Under the pieces are notes generated by a model. That model worked only from the letters and a program-made list of their open reading frames with translations. It was not told the origin of the DNA and searched no databases. The position numbers and the translations under genes are program-made. DNA of 43,969 bases, from the NCBI GenBank assembly GCA_047611425.1, contig JBLFWJ010000003.1, positions 1-43,969 on the forward strand, written 5' to 3'. Positions 23,610-31,708 of the stretch are shown here, piece by piece (position 1 is the first letter of the stretch; every line of letters starts with the position of its first letter). This DNA comes from JBLFWJ01 sp047611425. Its GTDB lineage: Bacteria > Bacteroidota > Bacteroidia > UBA10329.

Positions 23610-26056
23610 GCTACTCTTAAAGGTGACTTAACTTTCTCTTTAAGAAGAGCCTTGTCTATTACTTGATCCATCGTACTTACGTAATGGAAAGTCAAGTCCT
23701 TTCTATACTCCTCTTCAATTTCCTCAACGTCAAGTCGGTTATCCTCACAAACGATAATCTCCTTTACGTTGGCTCTACGCGCTGCAAGCATCTTCTCCTT
23801 GATGCCGCCTACTGGAAGAACTTTTCCTCGAAGCGTAATCTCACCGGTCATGGCAACTTTGGCTAAAACTTTTCTTTGAGTAAATACTGAAGCCAATGCT
23901 GTGAAAATCGTAATTCCAGCTGAAGGACCATCTTTAGGTGTTGCACCTTCCGGAACGTGAACATGTACATTCCAATTATCAAAAACATCGGAATCAATAT
24001 CTAGTTGATCAGAATGTGCTTTTAGATATTCGAGCGCAATTACAGCCGATTCCTTCATTACATCACCAAGGTTACCGGTCAACGTTAACTTCCCTTTACC
24101 CTTGCTTAGACTAGATTCAATAAAGAGAATGTCCCCTCCAACTGCAGTCCAAGCCAAACCAGTTACAACTCCAGCAATACTATTGTCGACAACCTTATCT
24201 CGGCTGTTTCTTGGTGGACCAAGAATTTCTTTTACTCGATCAAGAGTCAGCGTAATCTCATGCTTTTCTTCCATGGCCACTTTCATAGCCGTAGCTCTTA
24301 CCACCTTCGCAATTGTCTTCTCTAAACTTCTAACACCAGATTCTCTGGTGTAGTTGTCTACTATGAAAGACAAAACCTTCGGTGGAAACTTTAAGTCAGC
24401 TTTTTTCAGGCCATGCTCTGATAGTTGCTTTGGAATGAGATGTCGCTTAGCAATCTCAACTTTCTCTTCAAGTGTGTAACCACTTAGTTGGATGATTTCC
24501 AATCGATCTCGAAGTGCCGGTTGTATCGGTCCCAAGAGATTTGCCGTAGCAAGAAACATAACCTTAGAAAGGTCATACTCCATCTCAAGGTAATTGTCAT
24601 AAAACGAACCGTTCTGTTCTGGATCGAGTACTTCTAAAAGTGCCGAAGATGGATCACCGTGATGGTCATTCCCAACCTTATCTATTTCATCTAAAATGAA
24701 GACGGGGTTGGAACTCTTCGCCTTTTTAATGTTCTGCACTACTCTACCGGGCATTGCACCGATGTACGTCTTTCTGTGCCCTCGAATCTCAGATTCATCC
24801 TTCAATCCACCCAAGGACATTCGAACATATCCACGTCCAATCGCATTGGCAATCGATTTCCCCAAACTCGTTTTACCAACTCCAGGAGGGCCAACTAAGC
24901 AGAGAATCGGTGCTTTCAAATCACCTTTCAATTTCAATACAGCCAAATGCTCAAGAATTCGCTCCTTCACTTTGGTCATTCCGTAGTGATCCTTATCTAG
25001 GATACGCTTGGCTCGCTTCAAGTCAAATCGATCCTTGGAATATTCTCCCCAAGGAAGATCTAAAAGCGTTTCTAAGTAATTCATCTGAACTGAATATTCA
25101 GATGCAGCTGGATTCATCCTACCAAGCTTATCTAATTCCTTATGGAATTGATCCGCCACGGTAGAAGTCCACTTCTTAGATCTGGCTTTCTTTTTCATGT
25201 CTTCAACCTCTTGGTCAAAGACATTTCCACCCAACTCTTCCTGAATTGTTTTCAGTTGCTGATTTAGGAAGTACTCTTTCTGTTGTTGATCAATATCAAC
25301 CTTAACCTTGCTTTGAATCTGATTCTTCAGTTCAAGCATTTGTAATTCTTTGGTCAAGTGACCAAGCAGCATGGTTGCCCGCTCCTGAAGGTCAGCAACT
25401 TCAAGCATACTTTGCTTTACATCCACCTCAGCATTCATGTTACTGGAGATGAAATTGATTAGGAAAGACGGGCTCTCAATATTCTTAATGGCAAAGGCAC
25501 TCTCAGAAGGAATGTTTGGGGATTGCTGAATAATACTCAACGCCATATCCTTCAATGACTCTACAAGAGCATTGAATTCCTTTTTCTTTTTAGCTGGCTT
25601 TATTTCATCAAACGCTGAAATTTCAGCCCTGAAGTATGGATCCTCTTGAACAATTTTAATTAGTTCAAAGCGCTTCTTTCCTTGAATGATAACGGTGGTA
25701 TTTCCATCGGGCATCCGAAGCATCTTAAGAATCTTAGCAACCGTACCTACACGGTTTAATTCTTCCTTTCCCGGATCCTCAGTACTGACATCCTTTTGCG
25801 AAACGACACCAATAATCTTTTCGCCTTTATAGGCGTCCTTAATCAACTTAATGGACTTATCCCGTCCAACCGTTATTGGAATTACCACTCCTGGAAACAG
25901 AACTGTGTTTCTTAAAGGTAGAATAGAAAGTTCTTTTGGAATGTCAGCCGCAGCCATCGATTCCTCCTCCTCGGTAGTAATCAGTGGGATGAACTCGGGA
26001 TCATCGTCCAGCATGTCGGACAGATGCTTTATTGTATCGTCAAAAATGTTCTTCAT
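23606..26056 (-). CDS. lon: ATP-dependent Lon protease
   Basis: 816 residues. N-terminal LON substrate-binding domain (about 40-240, LPLRNTVLFPGVVIPI), AAA+ module with Walker A GPPGVGKTS (389-397) and Walker B VFILDEID, and the C-terminal protease domain with the Ser-Lys dyad: Ser712 in DGPSAG and Lys755 in GGIKEK. Complete and of ordinary length for Bacteroidota LonA. It degrades misfolded and regulatory proteins in the cytoplasm. An exact -7 box lies 10 bases before the ATG, and a 21-bp inverted repeat overlaps the likely -33 position, pointing to repressor control. Convergent with the lysoplasmalogenase gene, downstream of the alternative glmU on the same strand. Confidence 0.97.
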   Translation of the reverse strand: MKNIFDDTIKHLSDMLDDDPEFIPLITTEEEESMAAADIPKELSILPLRNTVLFPGVVIPITVGRDKSIKLIKDAYKGEKIIGVVSQKDVSTEDPGKEELNRVGTVAKILKMLRMPDGNTTVIIQGKKRFELIKIVQEDPYFRAEISAFDEIKPAKKKKEFNALVESLKDMALSIIQQSPNIPSESAFAIKNIESPSFLINFISSNMNAEVDVKQSMLEVADLQERATMLLGHLTKELQMLELKNQIQSKVKVDIDQQQKEYFLNQQLKTIQEELGGNVFDQEVEDMKKKARSKKWTSTVADQFHKELDKLGRMNPAASEYSVQMNYLETLLDLPWGEYSKDRFDLKRAKRILDKDHYGMTKVKERILEHLAVLKLKGDLKAPILCLVGPPGVGKTSLGKSIANAIGRGYVRMSLGGLKDESEIRGHRKTYIGAMPGRVVQNIKKAKSSNPVFILDEIDKVGNDHHGDPSSALLEVLDPEQNGSFYDNYLEMEYDLSKVMFLATANLLGPIQPALRDRLEIIQLSGYTLEEKVEIAKRHLIPKQLSEHGLKKADLKFPPKVLSFIVDNYTRESGVRSLEKTIAKVVRATAMKVAMEEKHEITLTLDRVKEILGPPRNSRDKVVDNSIAGVVTGLAWTAVGGDILFIESSLSKGKGKLTLTGNLGDVMKESAVIALEYLKAHSDQLDIDSDVFDNWNVHVHVPEGATPKDGPSAGITIFTALASVFTQRKVLAKVAMTGEITLRGKVLPVGGIKEKMLAARRANVKEIIVCEDNRLDVEEIEEEYRKDLTFHYVSTMDQVIDKALLKEKVKSPLRVA

Positions 26057-26066
26057 AAGAGGGTTC

Positions 26067-26074
26067 CAAAGGTA
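26067..26074 (-). promoter_or_regulatory. lon promoter -7 box (TACCTTTG, minus strand)
   Basis: Exact TAnnTTTG on the minus strand, 10 bases from the lon ATG. A TTG in the adjoining inverted repeat (minus strand, at 26098-26100) lies 23 bases upstream of it and could serve as -33 element. Confidence 0.65.
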
Positions 26075-26081
26075 AACTTAC

Positions 26082-26102
26082 GGTTGACCGAAACTGTCAA
26101 CC
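26082..26102. promoter_or_regulatory. inverted repeat GGTTGAC-N7-GTCAACC, candidate lon operator
   Basis: Perfect 7-bp arms with a 7-base spacer, 7 bases upstream of the -7 box of lon and covering its likely -33 region. Size and position fit a dimeric repressor site. No regulator gene is next to it. Confidence 0.55.
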
Positions 26103-26146
26103 AACATGCCAATCTGCACAACGTGACATAATTGCCACTTTATCCG

Positions 26147-27325
26147 TCATTTCCGCTGACCATCTGTCAACTTGAACACGCTTTCCAACAGATCCTGTTC
26201 TGTCTTGTCAAGTTTGACACTTCGCCTGTCCATTACACGCTCTGCTGTCTCAAGCGCTTTATCCAGCTTGTAATTAAGCATGGAACGCGCACTACCCCAA
26301 CTGAATGACGGGACAAATTTTCGAGGAAAGTCGGATCCATAAATATTACAGCTGACTCCAACCACGGTTCCAGTATTCAACATGGTGTTGATTCCAGTTT
26401 TGGAATGATCTCCCATTATGAGACCGCAGAATTGCAAACCGGTATCGATATAGGCTTTTGCCGGATAGTTCCAACAATCGACTAAACCGTAATTGTTCTT
26501 CAAGTTTGAATTGTTGGTATCTGCACCCAAATTGCACCATTCGCCAATTACAGAATTGCCTAAAAAGCCATCATGGCCTTTATTAGAATACCCGATGATA
26601 ACTGAGTTGTTTACCTCCCCTCCTACTTTGGAATGAGGTCCGACCGTAGTCGGTCCATAAATTTTGGCGCCCATTTTAACACCTCCATGCTCGCACAACG
26701 CAAACGGCCCTCGAATAACGGCCCCTTCCATTACTTCACTGTCTTTCCCAATATAGATTGAGCCATTGACTGTACTTAGAATACTGGCTTCGGCTTTGGC
26801 TCCTTTCTCGATAAATATCTTACCATCGCCAACAATCGTATTTGTTGAACTGATTTTTTGAGACTTCCGGCCTTCAGTTAGAAGAGTGAAATCGGACTCA
26901 AGTTCAACACCATTGTTGGAGAAAATATCCCAAGGATACCTGATTACTGTAGCATCAATTTTCGTCTCCTTTCCGCTGATTATGGAAATATCAAAATTGG
27001 CAACACCGCCAGAATGTGTTCTCAAAGCAATCAAAGCACCTTTGGAGCAGATTGCCTCACCCTGACCCAAAGCCTTCACTTTTTCTACTAAATCTGCAGA
27101 CGGACAAACCCGCCCATTAATCAAGATGTTATCCTTTGCTTTTTTAAGCTTAAACTTTTCTGAAAGATGCTCTTGAGTGATGTGACTTGCGCTGCCATCC
27201 AACCACTTTTCCCACTTCTCCTTAATCGTCATTATGCCGATTCTTAGTTCAGATGCAGGTCTCGTGTAGGTAAGCGGCAGCAGGTTGTCCCAGCCATTGT
27301 CGTCAAAAAGAATAATATTCATCAT
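26147..27325 (-). CDS. GlmU-like nucleotidyltransferase/acetyltransferase (Bacteroidota alternative GlmU, TIGR03991 type)
   Basis: 392 residues. The N-terminus NIILFDDNGWDNLLPLTYTRP is characteristic of this Bacteroidota form, which lacks the usual LAAGxGTRM loop of standard GlmU. The second half (about 175-350) is a left-handed beta-helix of hexapeptide repeats (GDGKIFIEKGAKAEAS, VMEGAVIRGP, HSKVGGEVNNSVIIGYSNKGHDG). The family is thought to make UDP-GlcNAc from glucosamine 1-phosphate for cell-wall and lipopolysaccharide synthesis. Two ATGs stand in tandem at the start; the second (27322) gives the start seen in relatives. Promoter at 27342-27369. Function is inferred from family membership. 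Confidence 0.82.
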   Translation of the reverse strand: MMNIILFDDNGWDNLLPLTYTRPASELRIGIMTIKEKWEKWLDGSASHITQEHLSEKFKLKKAKDNILINGRVCPSADLVEKVKALGQGEAICSKGALIALRTHSGGVANFDISIISGKETKIDATVIRYPWDIFSNNGVELESDFTLLTEGRKSQKISSTNTIVGDGKIFIEKGAKAEASILSTVNGSIYIGKDSEVMEGAVIRGPFALCEHGGVKMGAKIYGPTTVGPHSKVGGEVNNSVIIGYSNKGHDGFLGNSVIGEWCNLGADTNNSNLKNNYGLVDCWNYPAKAYIDTGLQFCGLIMGDHSKTGINTMLNTGTVVGVSCNIYGSDFPRKFVPSFSWGSARSMLNYKLDKALETAERVMDRRSVKLDKTEQDLLESVFKLTDGQRK

Positions 27326-27341
27326 CTCGTGGTTAGTGGCG

Positions 27342-27369
27342 CAAAGCTATGAACGCTGACCGAATACAA
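27342..27369 (-). promoter_or_regulatory. promoter TTG-N17-TAGCTTTG for the GlmU-like gene
   Basis: On the minus strand a TTG (27367-27369), 17 bases, then an exact TAnnTTTG box at 27342-27349, ending 16 bases before the start codon. It lies in the 74-base divergent gap with the TonB_C/VWA gene. Confidence 0.7.
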
Positions 27370-27399
27370 TAGAAGCCAATAATTGCGGTTATTTGGGGA

Positions 27400-28980
27400 A
27401 TGATCAGACTTTACTTGACCTTGTTTGCTTTGTGTTTCGGACTGACCGCCTTTGGTCAATCTGGCTTGGTCAATAGTTCCCCTGTTGTTGTCTCTGAATT
27501 TGACGGAAAAGCTTCCGAAGACCTTATTCTTCTACCCATGAACTTTGACAGTGACGTTTGGCTCCAAAACGTCAAAGTCGCATTGAAGGACAAACAAGTA
27601 TTGATTGTATCGTTGGTCTATACGCGGTTCCGGACCAGTGCGACCTTCGATCAGGTTTCATTAAATCGCTCTAGATTAAAGGAGTTTCAAGATTTACTTC
27701 CGGATCTTTTCTCAGATAGGACCATCCTATGGAGATTAGTTGAACAAACCAACGGAAACATCAGGCCAGAAGCTCAAAAACTGTTTCATGGGTTTGCAAT
27801 TAATGTCCGTCCAAAACCAACCAGTGAATCCAGAAAAGCTGAATTGAAAGAACTCGAGAATCTGAAGAAATTGCTGAGTGATCCTGATGTGAGTGATGCT
27901 GAAATTGCAAAGGCAATTGATGCTGAAGCCTCGGTTGGGGACTCTGCATTTTCAGGCGAAAAGGCGTACTATTTCATGGCAGAAGGTGTCTATCGAACCT
28001 TTGATCGACCGGCCGCTTTCATTGGAGGAAACGAGGCATTGCATCATCATTTGGCCAGTAATCTTACTTACCCCATCAAAGCCCAGGCTGACAGCGTTGA
28101 GGGTACCGTAATTCTTTCTTTTGATGTTGCTCCAGATGGAAATATTGAAGGCCTCAGAACTGTTGCTACCGTTTCTTCTGAACTGGATTCAGAAGCCATT
28201 CGGGTGATGAAGAAATCACCAAAGTGGTTTCCGGCTTTATTCAACGGTGTTCCTATTGCAAGCAGCTATACCATTCCAATAGTTTTCGATTTAGACGGAG
28301 ATGGAAAGGCTGAAACTGGTAAGATAAAATCAGTTAGTTCAGAGTTTATTCCTTTCGGAAAAGACAAAACCGTTACAGCCGTTTTAGACCGAAATGATTG
28401 GGGCAAAATGGCGATTGTTTCTGATGTTACCGGAAGCATGTCTCCCTACACATCACAGCTTTTGGCTTGGTTTCGGGCAAATGCTTCAAATCCTAATATT
28501 CATTCGTTCACCTTCTTTAATGATGGGGATGAAAAGAATGACAATCGTAAAAAGATTGGAATTACGGGTGGTATTTATCATACTCGAAGCAACGGTCTCG
28601 ATACGGTTTTCGACCTGATCACTCAGGCAATGAATAATGGAAACGGTGGCGATATACCTGAGAATAATCTAGAAGCTGCATTGTCTGCACAAGACGATTG
28701 CCCCGATTGTGACATCATTCTTATCTCCGACAACTTTGCCACACCTCGCGATTTGAAATTGTTTGATCAGATTAAAAGCCCACTACGGATTATACCGTGC
28801 GGAGCCCATTTGGGCCTGAATCTAAATTACCTCATGCTGGCTTATCAATGCAACGGCTCGCTTCATTCTTTGGATGGTGACATAACTGGCTTTGACCAAA
28901 TGAAGGAACGTGAAATCGTTTCGGTCGGAAGTGATCAATACCAATTACTAAATGGTCGATTCATTCGAATTGGAAGGTAA
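27400..28980 (+). CDS. secreted protein with TonB_C-like domain fused to a von Willebrand A-like domain
   Basis: 526 residues. Signal peptide 1-20 (LTAFGQ). Residues 21-190 are unassigned. Residues about 197-300 match the TonB C-terminal fold as found in Bacteroidota periplasmic proteins (FIGGNEALHHHLASNLTYP, AQADSVEGTVILSFDVAPDG, SEAIRVMKKSPKWFPA, PIVFDL). Residues about 335-500 resemble a VWA domain: MIDAS motif DVTGS starting at Asp342, later a GGD.PENN..AAL loop and DIILISDNF. There is no N-terminal TonB membrane helix-plus-proline linker, so it cannot be a normal TonB energy transducer. Acts in the periplasm or on the surface; role unknown. Divergent from the GlmU-like gene, no strong own promoter seen. 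Confidence 0.75.
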   Translation: MIRLYLTLFALCFGLTAFGQSGLVNSSPVVVSEFDGKASEDLILLPMNFDSDVWLQNVKVALKDKQVLIVSLVYTRFRTSATFDQVSLNRSRLKEFQDLLPDLFSDRTILWRLVEQTNGNIRPEAQKLFHGFAINVRPKPTSESRKAELKELENLKKLLSDPDVSDAEIAKAIDAEASVGDSAFSGEKAYYFMAEGVYRTFDRPAAFIGGNEALHHHLASNLTYPIKAQADSVEGTVILSFDVAPDGNIEGLRTVATVSSELDSEAIRVMKKSPKWFPALFNGVPIASSYTIPIVFDLDGDGKAETGKIKSVSSEFIPFGKDKTVTAVLDRNDWGKMAIVSDVTGSMSPYTSQLLAWFRANASNPNIHSFTFFNDGDEKNDNRKKIGITGGIYHTRSNGLDTVFDLITQAMNNGNGGDIPENNLEAALSAQDDCPDCDIILISDNFATPRDLKLFDQIKSPLRIIPCGAHLGLNLNYLMLAYQCNGSLHSLDGDITGFDQMKEREIVSVGSDQYQLLNGRFIRIGR

Positions 28981-29026
28981 TCCAAATCGTCTCTTTTAGT
29001 CGCCAACTCTTTAACATCTTTACCAA

Positions 29027-30619
29027 ATGCTTAAAAAGTGGCTTCTCCGACTTTCACCTCTTCTCATTCTATCGATCATTGGGTTTTGGCCTTTGTCAGA
29101 TGCCGATTTAAAAATTGAATTTGACCAAGAAGCAATTGATAAGAAGCATGACTTTCTTGCTAAGTTGGAATTGGATTCGTCTGTTTCGCGGCCGAACATA
29201 TTACTAATCATGGCCGATGATTTGGGAAAAACCGACATCAGCCTTTATGGTGAACCTCCGATCCAGACGCCAAACATTGATGCCATTGGATTGAATGGAG
29301 TCACCTTCACAGATGGCTATATCACTTCTCCCATTTGCGCACCTTCCAGAGCTGGGCTCTTAACAGGACGATATCAGCAGCGATTTGGGTTTGAGTATCA
29401 GCCTCATGATCGATACCCAAAAAACCTGATTGAGTTATTGGTTTACAAATACTTCATAGCCACCGGAGATTGGCGCGTGGCAGATCAATACCGATTCCCT
29501 GAGTTTGACGACATTCTCAAAAACGGAATGCCGCCATCCGAATTGATGATTTCAGAACTTCTGAACGCGGTTGGTTATGCCACGGGCATTGTTGGAAAAT
29601 GGCATTTAGGAGCGGGTGATCACGCCTTGCCAATTAACCGAGGATTCGATTATCAATATGGTTTCTATGAGGCATACTCGCTCTATATGGCCGACACTTC
29701 AAATCCATCGGTAATCAATCAAAGACATAATGATTTTTCAGATCCATTTATTTGGGAAAAAGGCCGTTCTGGCAATTGCGCCATCCGCAGAAACCATGAT
29801 GTAATTGAAGAGGAATTCTACTTGACGGATCGGATTGCCGAAGAAGCCAACGATTTTATGGAACAACATAAAGACGAGCCGTTCTTTCTCTACGTCCCAT
29901 TCTTGGCACCACACACTCCATTTCAGGCAACCAAATCTTACTTCGATAAACTGGATCATATTAAAGATCGGAACAAGCGGGTTTACAATGCAATGATCTG
30001 GCAACTGGATGATGCCGTTGGATCGATCATACAAAAACTAGAAGAGCTTGATCTTGAAGAAAACACGTTGGTCATTTTCATGAGTGACAATGGTGGGGCT
30101 ACTTATACACACGCAACGGACAATGCACCATTGAAAGGAGGCAAGTTCACCAACTTTGAAGGTGGCCTAAACATTCCATTTATGATGAGTTGGAAAGGGC
30201 AGATTGACAGCAGAACCGTAAGCCATAACCCTGTAATCTCGACCGATGTCTACTCCACGATGACATCACTTCTAGGAATCACTGGATTCCCAAAGGAATT
30301 GGACGGTCAAGACTTGTTCGAAGCAATGGATTCGATGGAAATTGTACGTGACTTGTTTTGGAGGTCGGGCTACAACAAAGCTGTCAGAAGTGGGAAATGG
30401 AAACTGGTCCGGGATGAACTATCAGACCTGACAGTCTTGTATAATCTTGAGTCGGATAAAAGTGAAACGACAGACTTATCTAAAGAATACCCAGATACAG
30501 TTCAGCATCTTCTTCAACTTCAAAAAGAGTGGGAAAAAGGAACGGTTAATCCGGCTTGGCCAAGGGTAATGGACTTCACTTTTCATGCTGAAGATGGAGA
30601 CTTTCGGTTTCCGCTTTGA
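29027..30619 (+). CDS. sulfatase (S1 family, formylglycine-dependent)
   Basis: 530 residues. N-terminal hydrophobic segment (1-23) as signal or anchor. The sulfatase signature is complete: ADDLG metal-site Asp pair (63-67), CAPSR with Cys104 as the residue converted to formylglycine, followed by GLLTGRY, then GIVGKWHLG, APHTPF, and FMSDNGG. Such enzymes hydrolyse sulfate esters, in Bacteroidota mostly of algal or host glycans, in the periplasm or outside. An insert of about 30 residues lies between GFEYQ and the next conserved block (about 127-165), longer than usual. A formylglycine-generating enzyme or anSME is not in the window. The gene stands alone after the VWA gene, with no clear -7 box. 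Substrate cannot be told from sequence. Confidence 0.9.
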   Translation: MLKKWLLRLSPLLILSIIGFWPLSDADLKIEFDQEAIDKKHDFLAKLELDSSVSRPNILLIMADDLGKTDISLYGEPPIQTPNIDAIGLNGVTFTDGYITSPICAPSRAGLLTGRYQQRFGFEYQPHDRYPKNLIELLVYKYFIATGDWRVADQYRFPEFDDILKNGMPPSELMISELLNAVGYATGIVGKWHLGAGDHALPINRGFDYQYGFYEAYSLYMADTSNPSVINQRHNDFSDPFIWEKGRSGNCAIRRNHDVIEEEFYLTDRIAEEANDFMEQHKDEPFFLYVPFLAPHTPFQATKSYFDKLDHIKDRNKRVYNAMIWQLDDAVGSIIQKLEELDLEENTLVIFMSDNGGATYTHATDNAPLKGGKFTNFEGGLNIPFMMSWKGQIDSRTVSHNPVISTDVYSTMTSLLGITGFPKELDGQDLFEAMDSMEIVRDLFWRSGYNKAVRSGKWKLVRDELSDLTVLYNLESDKSETTDLSKEYPDTVQHLLQLQKEWEKGTVNPAWPRVMDFTFHAEDGDFRFPL

Positions 30620-30632
30620 TTTATCTATCAGA

Positions 30633-31370
30633 TCAATTTGCATCAATCAGATTACCCGACCCGGTCACAGAAACATCCACGCCCGGCTGTCCTTTGTAAT
30701 TGAGGTTTCCTGAACCAGTAATGCTTCCATGAAGGGTATCCACGACATGTACGTTGATGTTTCCTGAACCAGAACCATCCACCGATACATCGCGGGAAAT
30801 TAAATTGAATGCTTGGATATTTCCAGTTCCAGAAACCATATTTGACATAACCATAAGAGTGTCTGGTCCTGTTAAAGAGATGTTTCCTGATCCCGTGATT
30901 TGCAAATCCATCGAATCAGAATAAACTTGTTGCAATTCTACTCCTCCACTGCCTGCAACGTTGATTGATAAGTTTGGTGCACGAAGTGAGTCCAGTGCTT
31001 TAACCGTACCTGAACTTCTTAGATCGATACTTTTGAAATCCTCCGTGGTTATGATATAAAGCTTGAATTCGCCAATGTGTTCCACGCAATCTTCGGTAAA
31101 ATCCATGATTAGTACACCGTTTGTTATGTGAAACTGCAATACTTTAAAAAGCTCCTCATCCGAACGCAAAACAACACTCTGGCTATCGCCTTGAGCAAGA
31201 TAAACTGTGCCTTCGCAAAACATTCTCAATCCTGAAATGGCGCCAATACTATACGGCCGATCAACTACATCACCTGTAACGCTGAAACAGGAGATATCAT
31301 CACAACCGGTACTAAACAACATCACTAAAGCAGCTAAAATTGGCAGAATAAGTTTGTAGATGACTTTCAT
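30633..31370 (-). CDS. DUF2807 'head GIN' domain lipoprotein
   Basis: 245 residues from the ATG at 31370; an in-frame ATG at 31394 lies inside the upstream gene. The signal peptide ends in a lipobox-like STGC (about residues 17-20). The rest is the putative auto-transporter adhesin head GIN domain: a beta-helix with repeated GSGN-type turns (AGSGGVE, TGSGNISL, SGTGNIQA, GSGSGNINV, TGSGNLNY, TGSGNLID). The domain is common in Bacteroidota surface or periplasmic proteins and has no known enzyme activity. It follows the small CarboxypepD_reg gene after 2 bases, so they form an operon with the PorE-like gene. Confidence 0.85.
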   Translation of the reverse strand: MKVIYKLILPILAALVMLFSTGCDDISCFSVTGDVVDRPYSIGAISGLRMFCEGTVYLAQGDSQSVVLRSDEELFKVLQFHITNGVLIMDFTEDCVEHIGEFKLYIITTEDFKSIDLRSSGTVKALDSLRAPNLSINVAGSGGVELQQVYSDSMDLQITGSGNISLTGPDTLMVMSNMVSGTGNIQAFNLISRDVSVDGSGSGNINVHVVDTLHGSITGSGNLNYKGQPGVDVSVTGSGNLIDAN

Positions 31371-31372
31371 AA

Positions 31373-31708
31373 TTATTGAATTACATGTCGGCAATTTCTT
31401 CCCTTGGTATCTAGCATTACAGATAACCTACCTGTGGTTCCTCGGAACTCTTGTAAAGGTATTCGTAATTCAGCATACTCCGGATGCCTGAGAACTACGT
31501 AACCAAAAACCTCTTCGAAAGAATCTTCCAATTCGATTTTAAAATCGCCTGACTCGCTGGTTGTGGCCTTCTTATCAAAGCCAGAAACCGAAATCTCAGT
31601 TCCTCTGACTGGCTGCCCCAGAAGATTCATTACCACCCCTCTAATTTCCTGTCCTTGTGCGGTAAATCCAACCATCAAGAAAAAAAAGACTGTCCAGATT
31701 TTTCTCAT
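31373..31708 (-). CDS. small secreted CarboxypepD_reg-like protein
   Basis: 111 residues. Signal peptide 1-19 (TAQGQ), then one carboxypeptidase-regulatory-like beta-sandwich: IRGVVMNLLGQPVRGTEISV, TTSESGDFKIELED, YVVLRHPEYAELRIPL, SVMLD. The domain is normally the N-terminal part of TonB receptors or surface proteins; here it is free-standing, with two Cys-free beta halves and a short Cys-containing tail. Overlaps the stop of the PorE-like gene (ATGA) and ends 2 bases before the GIN lipoprotein start. Function unknown; perhaps an accessory to the neighbouring OmpA-type protein. Confidence 0.8.
   Translation of the reverse strand: MRKIWTVFFFLMVGFTAQGQEIRGVVMNLLGQPVRGTEISVSGFDKKATTSESGDFKIELEDSFEEVFGYVVLRHPEYAELRIPLQEFRGTTGRLSVMLDTKGRNCRHVIQ

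Noticed and set aside
24102..25164. Plus-strand open frames opposite lon
   Set aside because: Antisense shadows of a highly conserved coding sequence; no family features.
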